Shown one piece after another: positions 1-9,948 of a stretch of 64,000 bases of DNA (positions are counted from its first letter, which is position 1; every line of letters starts with the position of its first letter). The stretch covers positions 28,845 through 92,844 of the forward strand of contig JAKSIV010000007.1 in the NCBI GenBank assembly GCA_024398635.1, given 5' to 3'. This DNA comes from Bacteroidaceae bacterium (GTDB lineage Bacteria > Bacteroidota > Bacteroidia > Bacteroidales > Bacteroidaceae). The position numbers were made by a program, and so were the translations under genes. The notes below the pieces were generated by a model, which saw only the letters and a program-made list of their open reading frames with translations, made no database searches and was not told the DNA's origin.

Positions 1-172
1 CTGAACAATAACCATAATAAGAATCGTAACTGGGACGGGGATTTACCACTGTCATTGTTTTACTGTTAAAATCAATGTCATAAAACAGTCCTTGAAACTC
101 CAAATCGTAAGCTTGGATACCACTGGAAAATGCAATGAGCGTAATCAGTGCAGCAATTGTTCTTTTTCTCAT
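1..172 (-). CDS. N-terminus of a secreted leucine-rich-repeat-like surface protein (partial)
   Basis: The first 57 codons of a minus-strand gene run off the left edge. The ATG is at 172. The protein begins MRKRTIAALITLIAFSSG, a charged start plus hydrophobic core, with likely signal peptidase I cleavage near IQA/YDLEF. The mature start (YDLEFQGLFYDI then a short strand KTMTVV) resembles the opening of BspA-type LRR proteins of Bacteroidales, where a 'YDFEVDGLYYNI' motif precedes TpLRR repeats. No repeat unit is inside the window, so the family is inferred from this opening alone. A minus-strand promoter at 470-502 would give it a leader of roughly 290 nt. Confidence 0.55.
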   Translation of the reverse strand, partial: MRKRTIAALITLIAFSSGIQAYDLEFQGLFYDIDFNSKTMTVVNPRPSYDSYYGYCS

Positions 173-469
173 AAGCAGATCATTGTAGGAATGCCGCGGT
201 GCCCATGCGGGGTAAATAATAACGAAAGTGTGAGCCCACATAACTCATTTCTCTCGAAGGGCTCTGGAATGCCTTATAGCAGAACTTGAATTAATGTATG
301 CTCACACAGAAGGCTATAGAGTGAGCATTACTCAAAATACAACCAACGTGAGCGTCTATCATTATTCCCTGCAATATATAGAATTTTCCAGATTCTTCGA
401 GTAGGAATAAAGCTATACGCTTTCTAATATGTCAGCACCAGTGTGCAGATTGCGCGCTGATACATAGCG
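173..469. other. Non-coding leader/intergenic region with GTGAGC sites
   Basis: No convincing gene lies here. The stretch would be the 5' leader of the minus-strand surface-protein gene if the promoter at 470-502 is real. It holds four copies of GTGAGC or its complement: GTGTGAGC at 228-235, ATGCTCAC at 298-305, GTGAGCAT at 321-328 and GTGAGCG at 348-354. The 298-305/321-328 pair is a perfect 8-bp inverted repeat with a 15-nt spacer, and 228-235 pairs perfectly with GCTCACAC at 300-307, so two alternative stems can form. Function unknown. Confidence 0.45.
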
Positions 470-502
470 CAAATATACAAATATATATATAGTATTTTCA
501 AC
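470..502 (-). promoter_or_regulatory. Putative Bacteroidetes-type promoter of the surface-protein gene
   Basis: Read on the minus strand, TATATTTG (complement of 470-477) matches the -7 consensus TAnnTTTG exactly. GTTG (complement of 499-502) lies 21 nt upstream as a 3-of-4 match to the -33 TTTG. Transcription would start near 464. Confidence 0.45.
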
Positions 503-509
503 CAGCCGT

Positions 510-540
510 TTTGTTTTTTTCTATTGAAACAGTATCTTTA
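510..540 (+). promoter_or_regulatory. Promoter of the antitoxin-like gene
   Basis: TTTG at 510-513 and TATCTTTA at 533-540 (7 of 8 matches to TAnnTTTG) are separated by 19 nt, the expected spacing. Predicted start of transcription is near 546, so the coding start must be the ATG at 569 rather than the upstream in-frame TTG at 524. Confidence 0.5.
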
Positions 541-568
541 CAACCAAAACAATAAAACTATTATCATC

Positions 569-736
569 ATGGAAACAGAGAAAAAAAGAAAAACTCCCAG
601 GAAGAAGATGAAGAAATACACTCCTGAGGAGAGGAGAGCCATTAATGCAACTATTGTTCCACAGAATAAGACTATGAAAGCCTTTGCGGAGCATCAGGGA
701 GAGTTTTGGGTCAAAGACCCGATGTTGTTGCTATAA
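569..736 (+). CDS. Small basic protein, putative antitoxin of a VapBC-like pair
   Basis: A 55-residue protein starting at the ATG at 569, just downstream of a promoter. It opens with a lysine/arginine-rich stretch (METEKKRKTPRKKMKK), continues with YTPEERRAINATI, and ends with a conserved-looking tail GEFWVKDPMLLL. The next gene starts a few bases later and is a broken PIN-domain toxin, so an antitoxin role is inferred from size and position; no VapB DNA-binding fold is recognisable by eye. The reading frame itself is intact, unlike its partner. Confidence 0.5.
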   Translation: METEKKRKTPRKKMKKYTPEERRAINATIVPQNKTMKAFAEHQGEFWVKDPMLLL

Positions 737-748
737 AAGATGCTTGCT

Positions 749-877
749 ATGAGATACCTGATTGACACAAACATCTTTGTATACCTGAGCACTGACCGTG
801 AGGGACTCCATCCTGATGTCTTGACTATTCTAAGCGAACCCGACACATTAGTTTATTTTATCTTTAATGAGAAATAA
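749..877 (+). pseudogene. Truncated PIN-domain (VapC-like) toxin
   Basis: The frame starts MRYLIDTNIFVYL (ATG at 749; another in-frame ATG at 740), the signature first strand of a PIN ribonuclease with the first catalytic aspartate in IDTN. It stops after 42 residues at TAA 875-877, whereas PIN toxins run to about 130 residues, so the other three acidic residues of the active site are missing. The last residues (FIFNEK) do not look like PIN sequence, suggesting a deletion that fused the 5' end to the intergenic DNA and terminator downstream. It should be inactive. The antitoxin-like gene upstream is 12 nt away. Confidence 0.7.
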
Positions 878-881
878 TATG

Positions 882-923
882 AAAAAACGGAGCCGTATCG
901 TTCTGGATGCGGCTCCGTTTTTT
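882..923. terminator. Bidirectional rho-independent terminator
   Basis: A perfect 14-bp stem, AAAAAACGGAGCCG (882-895) with CGGCTCCGTTTTTT (910-923), and a 14-nt loop. A-runs and T-runs flank it, so it can stop transcription in both directions: the toxin-antitoxin remnant from the left and the esterase gene from the right. Confidence 0.85.
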
Positions 924-941
924 GTTCAGTTTTATCTGGAA

Positions 942-4072
<3,131 letters not shown>

Positions 4073-4082
4073 TTTATATTTT

Positions 4083-4096
4083 TCAATTTTCAATTT
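4083..4096. repeat. Short AATTGAAA-type repeat between relA and the peptidase gene
   Basis: TCAATTTTCAATTT: two units of the heptamer CAATTTT seen in longer form at 15941-16042 and 21276-21350. Here it spans the relA stop codon and the 17-nt gap before the next start. Confidence 0.5.
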
Positions 4097-6267
4097 ATCC
4101 TTTCCACTTCTCTCACCCCCTTGATCTGCTTAAGCTTCTTGACCAGCCTGTCCAACGATGAAAGGTCACTTACCAGCACCGTGAGGTGTCCCTGGAACAG
4201 TCCGCCGTTGGAGTCAATGCTGATTGAACGGAGCAGCGTATCGGGCTCCTTGTTTATTATTGATGATATGTTTGATACTATGCCTATGTCGTCCTGTCCC
4301 ACCACATTCAGAGTGATGCTGTACTGGCTGCCGCTCTTGCCTGACCAGCGTGCACGGACTATGCGGTAGGGGTACCGCTCCTTCATGCGCAACAGGTTGG
4401 GACAGCCGCTCCGGTGAATCCTTATGCCGCCGTTTATACTCACGAACCCTGTCACGTCATCACCGTAAATGGGATGGCAACAGCCGGCCATCTTGAAATC
4501 GATACCGGTCAGGTTGTCGCCGATAACCAGAACGTCAGTATCCTGCGCGGCTTTCTTCTCGGTTTCGGCGAAGGTCTTCTCAATATCAAAATCCTGCGCA
4601 CTGTGAACCTCCTGACTGGCCTGTGCGGCAGCCTGCATCTCCTCATAGACCTTGAGCACGTCATCGACCGTAATCTCCTCCTCCATAAGTGCATGGAAGA
4701 AAGGAGCCTGACCCTTGTAGCCCATACGGACTATAAGGCGCGACATATCGCTCTCCTCAATCTCAATCTTACGGTTTTTGAAACGACGCTGAAGCAGTTC
4801 GCGTCCGGCTTGAGCCTCGCGGTTGCGGATCTCGTTGATGCCCTGGCGTATGCGCATGCGGGCACGGGATGTCACGGCTATGTTCAGCCAGTCCTGCTTG
4901 GGCACCTGTGTGGCCGATGTCAACACCTCGACCGTATCGCCGCTCTGCAGTTTGTGGCTTATGCGCACGTTGCGTCCTCCTACGCGAGCACCCACGCATG
5001 TCAGTCCCAATCGGCTATGAATGGAGAAAGCAAAGTCCAGTACCGTTGCGCCTTTTGGTAACTGACGCACTTCACCGTTAGGAGTGAATACGAATATCTC
5101 CTCCTGGTACATATCCAGCGCAAAGTCCTTGCGAAGTTCATCAGGATTGGTGTTATGTTCCAGGATTTCGCGTATGCCGGCCATGATGCTGTCGGCCGCT
5201 CCTTCACTCTTTATGCCTTTATATGACCAGTGGGCCGCCAGACCGCGTTCCGCTATATCATCCATACGGCGGGTGCGTATCTGAATCTCCACCCATCGGT
5301 TCTCGGGTCCGTTGACGGTAATGTGCAGTGATTCGTATCCGTTGCTCTTGGGAACGCTCAGCCAGTCACGCAGACGCTTGGGATTGGGCTGGTACATATC
5401 GGTCACGATACTGTAAACCTGCCAGCATTGGGCCTTCTCCTTGTCTGCCGGCGAATCCAGTATTATTCGGATGGCAAAAAGGTCATAAATGTGGTCCAGG
5501 GTTGTGTTCTGGGCCTTCATTTTGTTCCATATGCTTGATATGGACTTGGTGCGCCCCTTGATTGTAAACTTCAGACCGGCCTCTTCAAGACGCTGTTTAA
5601 CAGGTCCTATGAAAGCCTTGATATATGCTTCGCGGGCGCTCTTGGTTTCGTTGAGCTGACAGGCTATGCTGGCATAGATATCACGGTGCTCATATTTGAC
5701 CACCATATCCTCCATCTCGCTCTTGATGGCGTAAAGGCCCAGACGGTGAGCCATCGGGATATAGAGCAGACGGCACTCTTCTGTTACATGCAGACGATAA
5801 TCGTTGTCCGGATTGCCCGATAGCATCTTCATCAGTACGTAGCGGTCTGCGATGAGGCAAATGATCACACGTACATCCTCGGCAAATGATACCAGAAGCT
5901 TGCGGAAATTCTCGTCGGCAATGGAATCATGTTTTGAATAGAGCTCCTTTACGCGGCACATGCCCTGAATAAGCTGTGCTGCATCTTCGCCGAATTGTTT
6001 CCGGAACTCCTCGGGAGCAATGAGCCCCTGCTGTATCATAGGGTCAAACAGGGCTGTGAGCAGGGATGCCTTCTTTAGCCCCGTCTTTTCAACAATCACG
6101 ATACCGGTCCTGATGCACCGCTCCAGCATGGGAATGCCGTGACTGTCAGTTCCGTAAGCCCCCTTGGCAACGCCTTCACGGAGCAACCCTTTAAGCCTGC
6201 TCCAATCCTCAGCCTCAAACAGCGGTCTTGCCGCCTGCACCAACTCCCTGTATATGCCAAACTCCAT
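4090..6267 (-). CDS. relA: RelA-type (p)ppGpp synthetase with degenerate hydrolase domain
   Basis: 725 residues from the ATG at 6267. Order: N-terminal HD-like region (about 25-160), synthetase domain (about 210-340), TGS (about 375-440), a Cys/His region with GCCHPIYGDD, and a C-terminal ACT domain. The synthetase motifs are intact (GRTKSISSIWNKM, YDLFAIR, GYESLH, EIQIRT, GLAAHW). In the hydrolase region the usual HD motif (LLHDVVEDT) is replaced by TALFDPMIQ and RLHNMRT by RYVLMKM, so ppGpp hydrolysis is probably lost. That makes it a synthesis-only enzyme, with a bifunctional Rel/SpoT expected elsewhere in the genome. The start at 6276 (TTG) would lie inside the -7 promoter box and is rejected. 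Confidence 0.88.
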   Translation of the reverse strand: MEFGIYRELVQAARPLFEAEDWSRLKGLLREGVAKGAYGTDSHGIPMLERCIRTGIVIVEKTGLKKASLLTALFDPMIQQGLIAPEEFRKQFGEDAAQLIQGMCRVKELYSKHDSIADENFRKLLVSFAEDVRVIICLIADRYVLMKMLSGNPDNDYRLHVTEECRLLYIPMAHRLGLYAIKSEMEDMVVKYEHRDIYASIACQLNETKSAREAYIKAFIGPVKQRLEEAGLKFTIKGRTKSISSIWNKMKAQNTTLDHIYDLFAIRIILDSPADKEKAQCWQVYSIVTDMYQPNPKRLRDWLSVPKSNGYESLHITVNGPENRWVEIQIRTRRMDDIAERGLAAHWSYKGIKSEGAADSIMAGIREILEHNTNPDELRKDFALDMYQEEIFVFTPNGEVRQLPKGATVLDFAFSIHSRLGLTCVGARVGGRNVRISHKLQSGDTVEVLTSATQVPKQDWLNIAVTSRARMRIRQGINEIRNREAQAGRELLQRRFKNRKIEIEESDMSRLIVRMGYKGQAPFFHALMEEEITVDDVLKVYEEMQAAAQASQEVHSAQDFDIEKTFAETEKKAAQDTDVLVIGDNLTGIDFKMAGCCHPIYGDDVTGFVSINGGIRIHRSGCPNLLRMKERYPYRIVRARWSGKSGSQYSITLNVVGQDDIGIVSNISSIINKEPDTLLRSISIDSNGGLFQGHLTVLVSDLSSLDRLVKKLKQIKGVREVERIN

Positions 6268-6273
6268 ACTTTG

Positions 6274-6281
6274 CAAATATA
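6274..6281 (-). promoter_or_regulatory. -7 promoter element of relA, giving a (near-)leaderless message
   Basis: On the minus strand TATATTTG matches TAnnTTTG exactly and ends 6 nt before the relA ATG (6267). Transcription would begin at or within a few bases of the start codon. No good -33 TTTG is present at the expected distance; instead the hairpin repeat 6299-6418 begins there. Confidence 0.5.
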
Positions 6282-6298
6282 ATGCTTTTTCCTCTCAG

Positions 6299-6418
6299 TT
6301 TTTTATTTCCAAGGGTAGGACGTCTGTTTTGGGAACCATCAGTGAAGTGGCGTAAAGCGGAGTGCCTCGGAACGTTGTGTTCCAAAAAACAGACGTCCTA
6401 CTCCTAGAAATAAAAAAA
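6299..6418 (+). repeat. Dispersed hairpin element, copy A
   Basis: A long imperfect inverted repeat. The left arm 6299-6336 pairs with the right arm 6379-6418; the best uninterrupted core is GTAGGACGTCTGTTTT on the left against its complement on the right. The 42-nt loop carries CCATCAGTG and CCTCGGAACGTTGTG, both also present in a second copy at 59050-59144. The stem sequence differs between copies but pairing is kept, often through G-U pairs. It lies between divergent relA and the sigma-54 activator. No open frame is inside. It could be a non-autonomous mobile element, a REP-like repeat or a structured regulatory RNA. Confidence 0.75.
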
Positions 6419-6437
6419 GAGAAATAATCTGCCAAAA

Positions 6438-6469
6438 TTTCCGTATAAGAGGTAAAGTGTGTATTTTTG
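6438..6469 (+). promoter_or_regulatory. Promoter of the sigma-54 activator-lptE-secG operon
   Basis: TTTC at 6438-6441 (3 of 4) and TATTTTTG at 6462-6469 (exact TAnnTTTG) with 20-nt spacing. Start of transcription near 6475. This excludes the in-frame GTG at 6457 and fixes translation at the ATG at 6490. Confidence 0.6.
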
Positions 6470-6489
6470 TCAGTCTATTTCAGATAGCT

Positions 6490-7701
6490 ATGAATATAGA
6501 AGAGATACAGAGGATGAAACAGAGGTTCCGTATCATCGGAAACTCGCCTGAACTGAACCGCGCCATAGACGTAGCCATACAGGTTGCGCCCACAGACCTG
6601 ACGGTCCTGATTACGGGTGAGAGTGGTGCCGGAAAGGATGTTTTTCCAAGAATCATACATGAGAACAGTCTCCGTAAGACCAAGAAATATCTGGCTGTGA
6701 ACTGCGGCGCAATCCCCGAAGGAACCATTGACTCTGAATTGTTCGGACACGTAAAAGGTGCTTTTACGAACGCCATCAGTGATAGAAAGGGTTATTTTGC
6801 CGATGCCGACGGCGGCACCATCTTCCTGGATGAGGTGGCCGAGCTGCCGCTTGCCACGCAGGCCCGCCTTCTCCGTGTGTTGGAATCAGGCGAGTTTATC
6901 CGCGTTGGCTCCAGTACGGTTGAGAAAACTGATGTCCGCATAGTAGCGGCCACGAACGTAGACCTTCTCAAGGCTATTGAGCAGGGCCGTTTCCGTGAAG
7001 ACCTGTTCTACCGTCTCAGCACTATTCCCATCAAGGTGCCTTCACTGCGCGAGCGCGGGGCCGATGTACAGCTGCTGTTCCGTAAGTTCGCGGCTGACTG
7101 TGCAGAGAAATACCGGATGCCCGCCATCCAGCTCTCTGAAGATGCCAAGCAGATGCTCATGACTTATCATTGGCCGGGTAATGTGCGCCAGCTCAAGAAT
7201 ATAACTGAGCAGATATCCATAATGGCTACGCAGAGAGTCATTACCGCCGATATGCTTCAGGAATATCTCCCTGACCGTCGCACCTCGATGCTGCCCATGC
7301 TTGCAGGCGGCCAGCGTCAGGAGAACTCGTTCGAGAATGAGCGCGAGATCCTGTATAAGGTGCTGTTTGATATGCGTCGCGACATAACTGACCTTAAGGC
7401 TCAGGTCAACAGCATGTCGCAGAACCAGCAGCCCGTGCAGCAGCCGGTATCTATTTTCACTCCCGAAGAGGGTACGACCACTGTCCAGAATGTAACACCC
7501 CGCAAGAGTACGCCTGTGGATGATGACATCCAGGATACCGAAGTTTATGTTGAGGAGACCCTGTCACTTGATGAGGTCGAGAAAGATATGATAAAACGTG
7601 CCTTGGCCAAGCACGGAGGTAAACGTCGTGGTGCAGCTGCGGATTTGAACATATCCGAGCGCACACTTTACCGTAAAATCAAAGAGTATAATCTGGAATG
7701 A
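6490..7701 (+). CDS. Sigma-54 interaction domain transcriptional activator, Fis-type HTH
   Basis: 403 residues. It starts almost directly with the AAA+ domain: Walker A GESGAGK at 43-49, the loop that contacts sigma-54 reads GAFTNA instead of the common GAFTGA, Walker B GTIFLDEV follows, then ATNVDL and an arginine-finger region. A glutamine-rich linker (about 270-330) leads to a C-terminal Fis-type helix-turn-helix (about 360-403, GAAADLNISERTLYRKI). There is no receiver, PAS or GAF domain, so activity must be controlled by expression or a separate partner, as with PspF. Its stop overlaps the lptE start by 4 nt, tying it to the envelope genes downstream. Confidence 0.88.
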   Translation: MNIEEIQRMKQRFRIIGNSPELNRAIDVAIQVAPTDLTVLITGESGAGKDVFPRIIHENSLRKTKKYLAVNCGAIPEGTIDSELFGHVKGAFTNAISDRKGYFADADGGTIFLDEVAELPLATQARLLRVLESGEFIRVGSSTVEKTDVRIVAATNVDLLKAIEQGRFREDLFYRLSTIPIKVPSLRERGADVQLLFRKFAADCAEKYRMPAIQLSEDAKQMLMTYHWPGNVRQLKNITEQISIMATQRVITADMLQEYLPDRRTSMLPMLAGGQRQENSFENEREILYKVLFDMRRDITDLKAQVNSMSQNQQPVQQPVSIFTPEEGTTTVQNVTPRKSTPVDDDIQDTEVYVEETLSLDEVEKDMIKRALAKHGGKRRGAAADLNISERTLYRKIKEYNLE

Positions 7702-8216
7702 AACACGGCATATTCAAATCTGTCCTTTTCCTGATGGCGTCAGCTTTGCTGATGTCGGGATGTACCGTATCATACAAGCTGAATCAGTCTTCTATTGACT
7801 ATAATACCATCAAGACCATCTCCATTGAGACTTTTGCCAATCGTGCGGCTTATCAGTGGGCTCCTATGGCTCCCATGTTCAATACCTCACTCAGTGACAA
7901 ATATGAGAATCAGACCAAGCTGCGTCAGGTAAGACGTGACGGAGACCTTGCTTTGTCGGGTGAGATAACATCGTATGACCAGACCAACAAGTCCATCTCT
8001 GCTGACGGTTATTCGTCAATGGTTCAGCTCAGGATGACGGTCAAGGTCAAGTTCACCAATACCAAGAAGCATGAGGATGATTTTGACCGTACGTTCAGTG
8101 CCAGTCGTGAATACGATTCTTCACAGCAGCTCACTGCCGTTCAGGAAGAACTTGTCCAGCAGATGATAGATGATATTGTGGACCAGGTGTTCAACGCAAC
8201 CGTAGCCAAGTGGTAA
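7698..8216 (+). CDS. lptE: LptE-like lipopolysaccharide assembly lipoprotein
   Basis: 172 residues. The signal sequence ends in a lipobox (LLMSGC). The mature part begins VSYKLNQSSIDYNTIKTISIETF and ends in a helix QMIDDIVDQVFNATVA, the usual layout of the Bacteroidetes LptE family (outer-membrane lipoprotein that plugs the LptD barrel during LPS insertion). The ATG overlaps the preceding stop codon (ATGA), so translation is coupled to the sigma-54 activator; the next gene overlaps by 1 nt. Identification rests on family pattern and the conserved activator-lptE-secG order known in Bacteroidales. Confidence 0.82.
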   Translation: MKHGIFKSVLFLMASALLMSGCTVSYKLNQSSIDYNTIKTISIETFANRAAYQWAPMAPMFNTSLSDKYENQTKLRQVRRDGDLALSGEITSYDQTNKSISADGYSSMVQLRMTVKVKFTNTKKHEDDFDRTFSASREYDSSQQLTAVQEELVQQMIDDIVDQVFNATVAKW

Positions 8217-8692
8217 TGGGGCAGACCAAGGATGAACGCATGATGTCCCTGTTGGATTCGTTCCTTGAGGGCAGGGGAGAGAACGCTTCGGATGTCGCGG
8301 AGTTGGGTGCAGTCCCTATGGATTACGTATCGGCCTATCTGGATACGCCGTCGGCAGTCATCGAAAGTTCGACAGATAAGGCAATCCGTTCCAAGACGGA
8401 ACAGCTTCTTGATACATTCCTTTCGTCAGATTATGTTAAACCGTCATTCGCTCCCGTGTCTGACGATGTTCCGGATAATGCTGATGCTGATGAAGATGAC
8501 GGCACCGAACCTCTTGAAGATTCGTATTTTACCGAGACTTTGGCACGTATCTACCTCAAACAGCGCCGTTATGACAAGGCGTTGGAAATTATTCGGTCTC
8601 TTTATTTGAATTTTCCGAATAAAAGCATTTACTTTGCGGACCAAATCCGGTATTTGGAGAAATTAGTTAGGATAAATCAAAAATCAGAATAG
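8216..8692 (+). CDS. Conserved acidic protein with a C-terminal TPR-like helix pair
   Basis: 158 residues from the ATG at 8216, which overlaps the lptE stop (TAATG). The first two thirds are acidic and probably disordered (DNADADEDDGTEPLEDS). The end, ETLARIYLKQRRYDKALEIIRSLYLNFPNKSIYFADQIRYLEKL, is a classic tetratricopeptide-like helical hairpin. No signal peptide, so cytoplasmic. The same type of protein sits between lptE and secG in related genomes; its role is not known and I cannot assign one. Confidence 0.7.
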   Translation: MGQTKDERMMSLLDSFLEGRGENASDVAELGAVPMDYVSAYLDTPSAVIESSTDKAIRSKTEQLLDTFLSSDYVKPSFAPVSDDVPDNADADEDDGTEPLEDSYFTETLARIYLKQRRYDKALEIIRSLYLNFPNKSIYFADQIRYLEKLVRINQKSE

Positions 8693-8695
8693 AAA

Positions 8696-9040
8696 ATGTT
8701 TAAGGTTTTACTCGTCATTATTGTGATTCTGGCAGTGTTCCTTTGCTTCATTGTCACAATCCAGAATTCAAAAGGCGGCGGTCTGGCTGCCGGTTTTGCT
8801 TCATCTAATCAGATCATGGGTGTTCGCAAGACTACCGATATCCTTGAAAAGACCACTTGGACTCTGATTGCAAGTATTGCAGTTCTGAGCATTCTTACGG
8901 CATACGTGGCCAAACCCAAGGCCATCAACTCAACTTCTGTCATGGAGGGTGAGGCAATAGAGAACCAGATGATCAATCCGGAGTCATCAACTACCACATT
9001 TGATTCTCCGATAGAACTTCAGGATCTCCCCGAGGAGTAA
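8696..9040 (+). CDS. secG: SecG preprotein translocase subunit
   Basis: 114 residues with two membrane helices: about 3-22 (LLVIIVILAVFLCFIVTIQ) and about 57-74 (TLIASIAVLSILTAYV). Between them is the SecG signature NSKGGGLAAGFASSNQIMG. SecG joins SecYE and assists SecA-driven export. The acidic C-terminal tail is typical for Bacteroidetes. It is the last gene of the operon that starts at the sigma-54 activator, 3 nt after the TPR-like gene. Confidence 0.93.
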   Translation: MFKVLLVIIVILAVFLCFIVTIQNSKGGGLAAGFASSNQIMGVRKTTDILEKTTWTLIASIAVLSILTAYVAKPKAINSTSVMEGEAIENQMINPESSTTTFDSPIELQDLPEE

Positions 9041-9060
9041 TACACCGTTAATCATGATAT

Positions 9061-9092
9061 GAAAAGGAGGCAGTGTCAACCGCCTCCTTTTT
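9061..9092. terminator. Terminator between convergent secG and licD-type genes
   Basis: Stem GAAAAGGAGGC (9061-9071) with GCCTCCTTTTTC (9082-9092), A/T tracts on both sides. It can serve secG on the plus strand and the LicD-family gene on the minus strand. Confidence 0.8.
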
Positions 9093-9105
9093 CATTTATA
9101 CGTTT

Positions 9106-9942
9106 TCATTCTTTCTTTTTGGGGAATGACCTGTTGTCGACATACTCTTTGTACGGCAGATCATAATTCAGGTAATAGAAATTGTGTTGTTTGCGGTGCT
9201 GCTCATCGGGCAGTTTCATATAATCGCCGTATATTGACTTGAGGTATTCGTCCGGTTTCTCCATCCCGTAAAACTGCCTGCCTTCAAACAGCACGGGAGT
9301 GGGCTTCCCTGCAAAAGCTTTCGGGATTATGGCGTGTTTGAAGTCGAACACACAGTACAGGTCTGATTTGGGATATGAACCGGATCGCATAATCCTGCAG
9401 GCTTTCTTCTGGAGTTTTGCGTTGGTTGTAAGCGCCTGAACTATCCTGGGCACCCATGACCTTGGTCCTCTTCCGTGTTTGAAAGGATTCCTGTTGCAGA
9501 AATATGCCAGTTTGTTGTAAACCCTGTATCTGATATGCTTGCACTTTGCCAGGAAAGGGTTGCCGTATGTATCGTCCATAGGAAAGACATCAAGGTAAAT
9601 ACCTCCGACGGAGTTGTAATCCAGCCTTTCTACAATAGTGGTGCTGCCGTCTATGAATTTGGCGTATGTGCCTGTAAAGTTGTCGCTTTTTTCTATCGAA
9701 TTCAGTTCGTACGGTTTGGGAATCCATTCATCCGCATGGCTTACAAGCACGTCATAATCCTTGCGGGGCATATTCACATCGGCGTCATCATCCCAAGGTA
9801 TGAATCCCCCGTGACGGATGGCTCCAAGCATGGTGCCGGCACATAAGTAATATGTCAGTCCGTGTTCTCTGCAGACCTTGTCAAAGGCGGTCATTACATC
9901 CAGAATCCTTAACTGAAGGGGTCTTATGTCGTAATTTGCCAT
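9106..9942 (-). CDS. LicD family phosphotransferase-like protein
   Basis: 278 residues, no signal peptide. The N-terminal LicD signature is clear: ILDVMTAFDKVCREHGLTYYLCAGTMLGAIRHGGFIPWDDDADV, with the nucleotidyltransferase-like DDDADV motif near 53-58. LicD proteins attach phosphorylcholine or similar phospho-substituents to surface glycans. It follows the glycosyltransferase gene by 6 nt and is the last gene of the operon, which fits decoration of a cell-surface polysaccharide. The donor and acceptor cannot be read from sequence. Confidence 0.85.
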   Translation of the reverse strand: MANYDIRPLQLRILDVMTAFDKVCREHGLTYYLCAGTMLGAIRHGGFIPWDDDADVNMPRKDYDVLVSHADEWIPKPYELNSIEKSDNFTGTYAKFIDGSTTIVERLDYNSVGGIYLDVFPMDDTYGNPFLAKCKHIRYRVYNKLAYFCNRNPFKHGRGPRSWVPRIVQALTTNAKLQKKACRIMRSGSYPKSDLYCVFDFKHAIIPKAFAGKPTPVLFEGRQFYGMEKPDEYLKSIYGDYMKLPDEQHRKQHNFYYLNYDLPYKEYVDNRSFPKKKE

Positions 9943-9948
9943 AATCCT

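Noticed and set aside
92..289. Plus-strand 65-residue frame at the left edge
   Set aside because: It overlaps the signal peptide region of the minus-strand surface-protein gene, has irregular composition (many Cys, Asn, Ser) and no promoter or start context.
4414..5061. Long plus-strand frame (215 residues) inside relA
   Set aside because: Antisense to conserved TGS and linker sequence of relA; its residues are explained by codon bias on the other strand.
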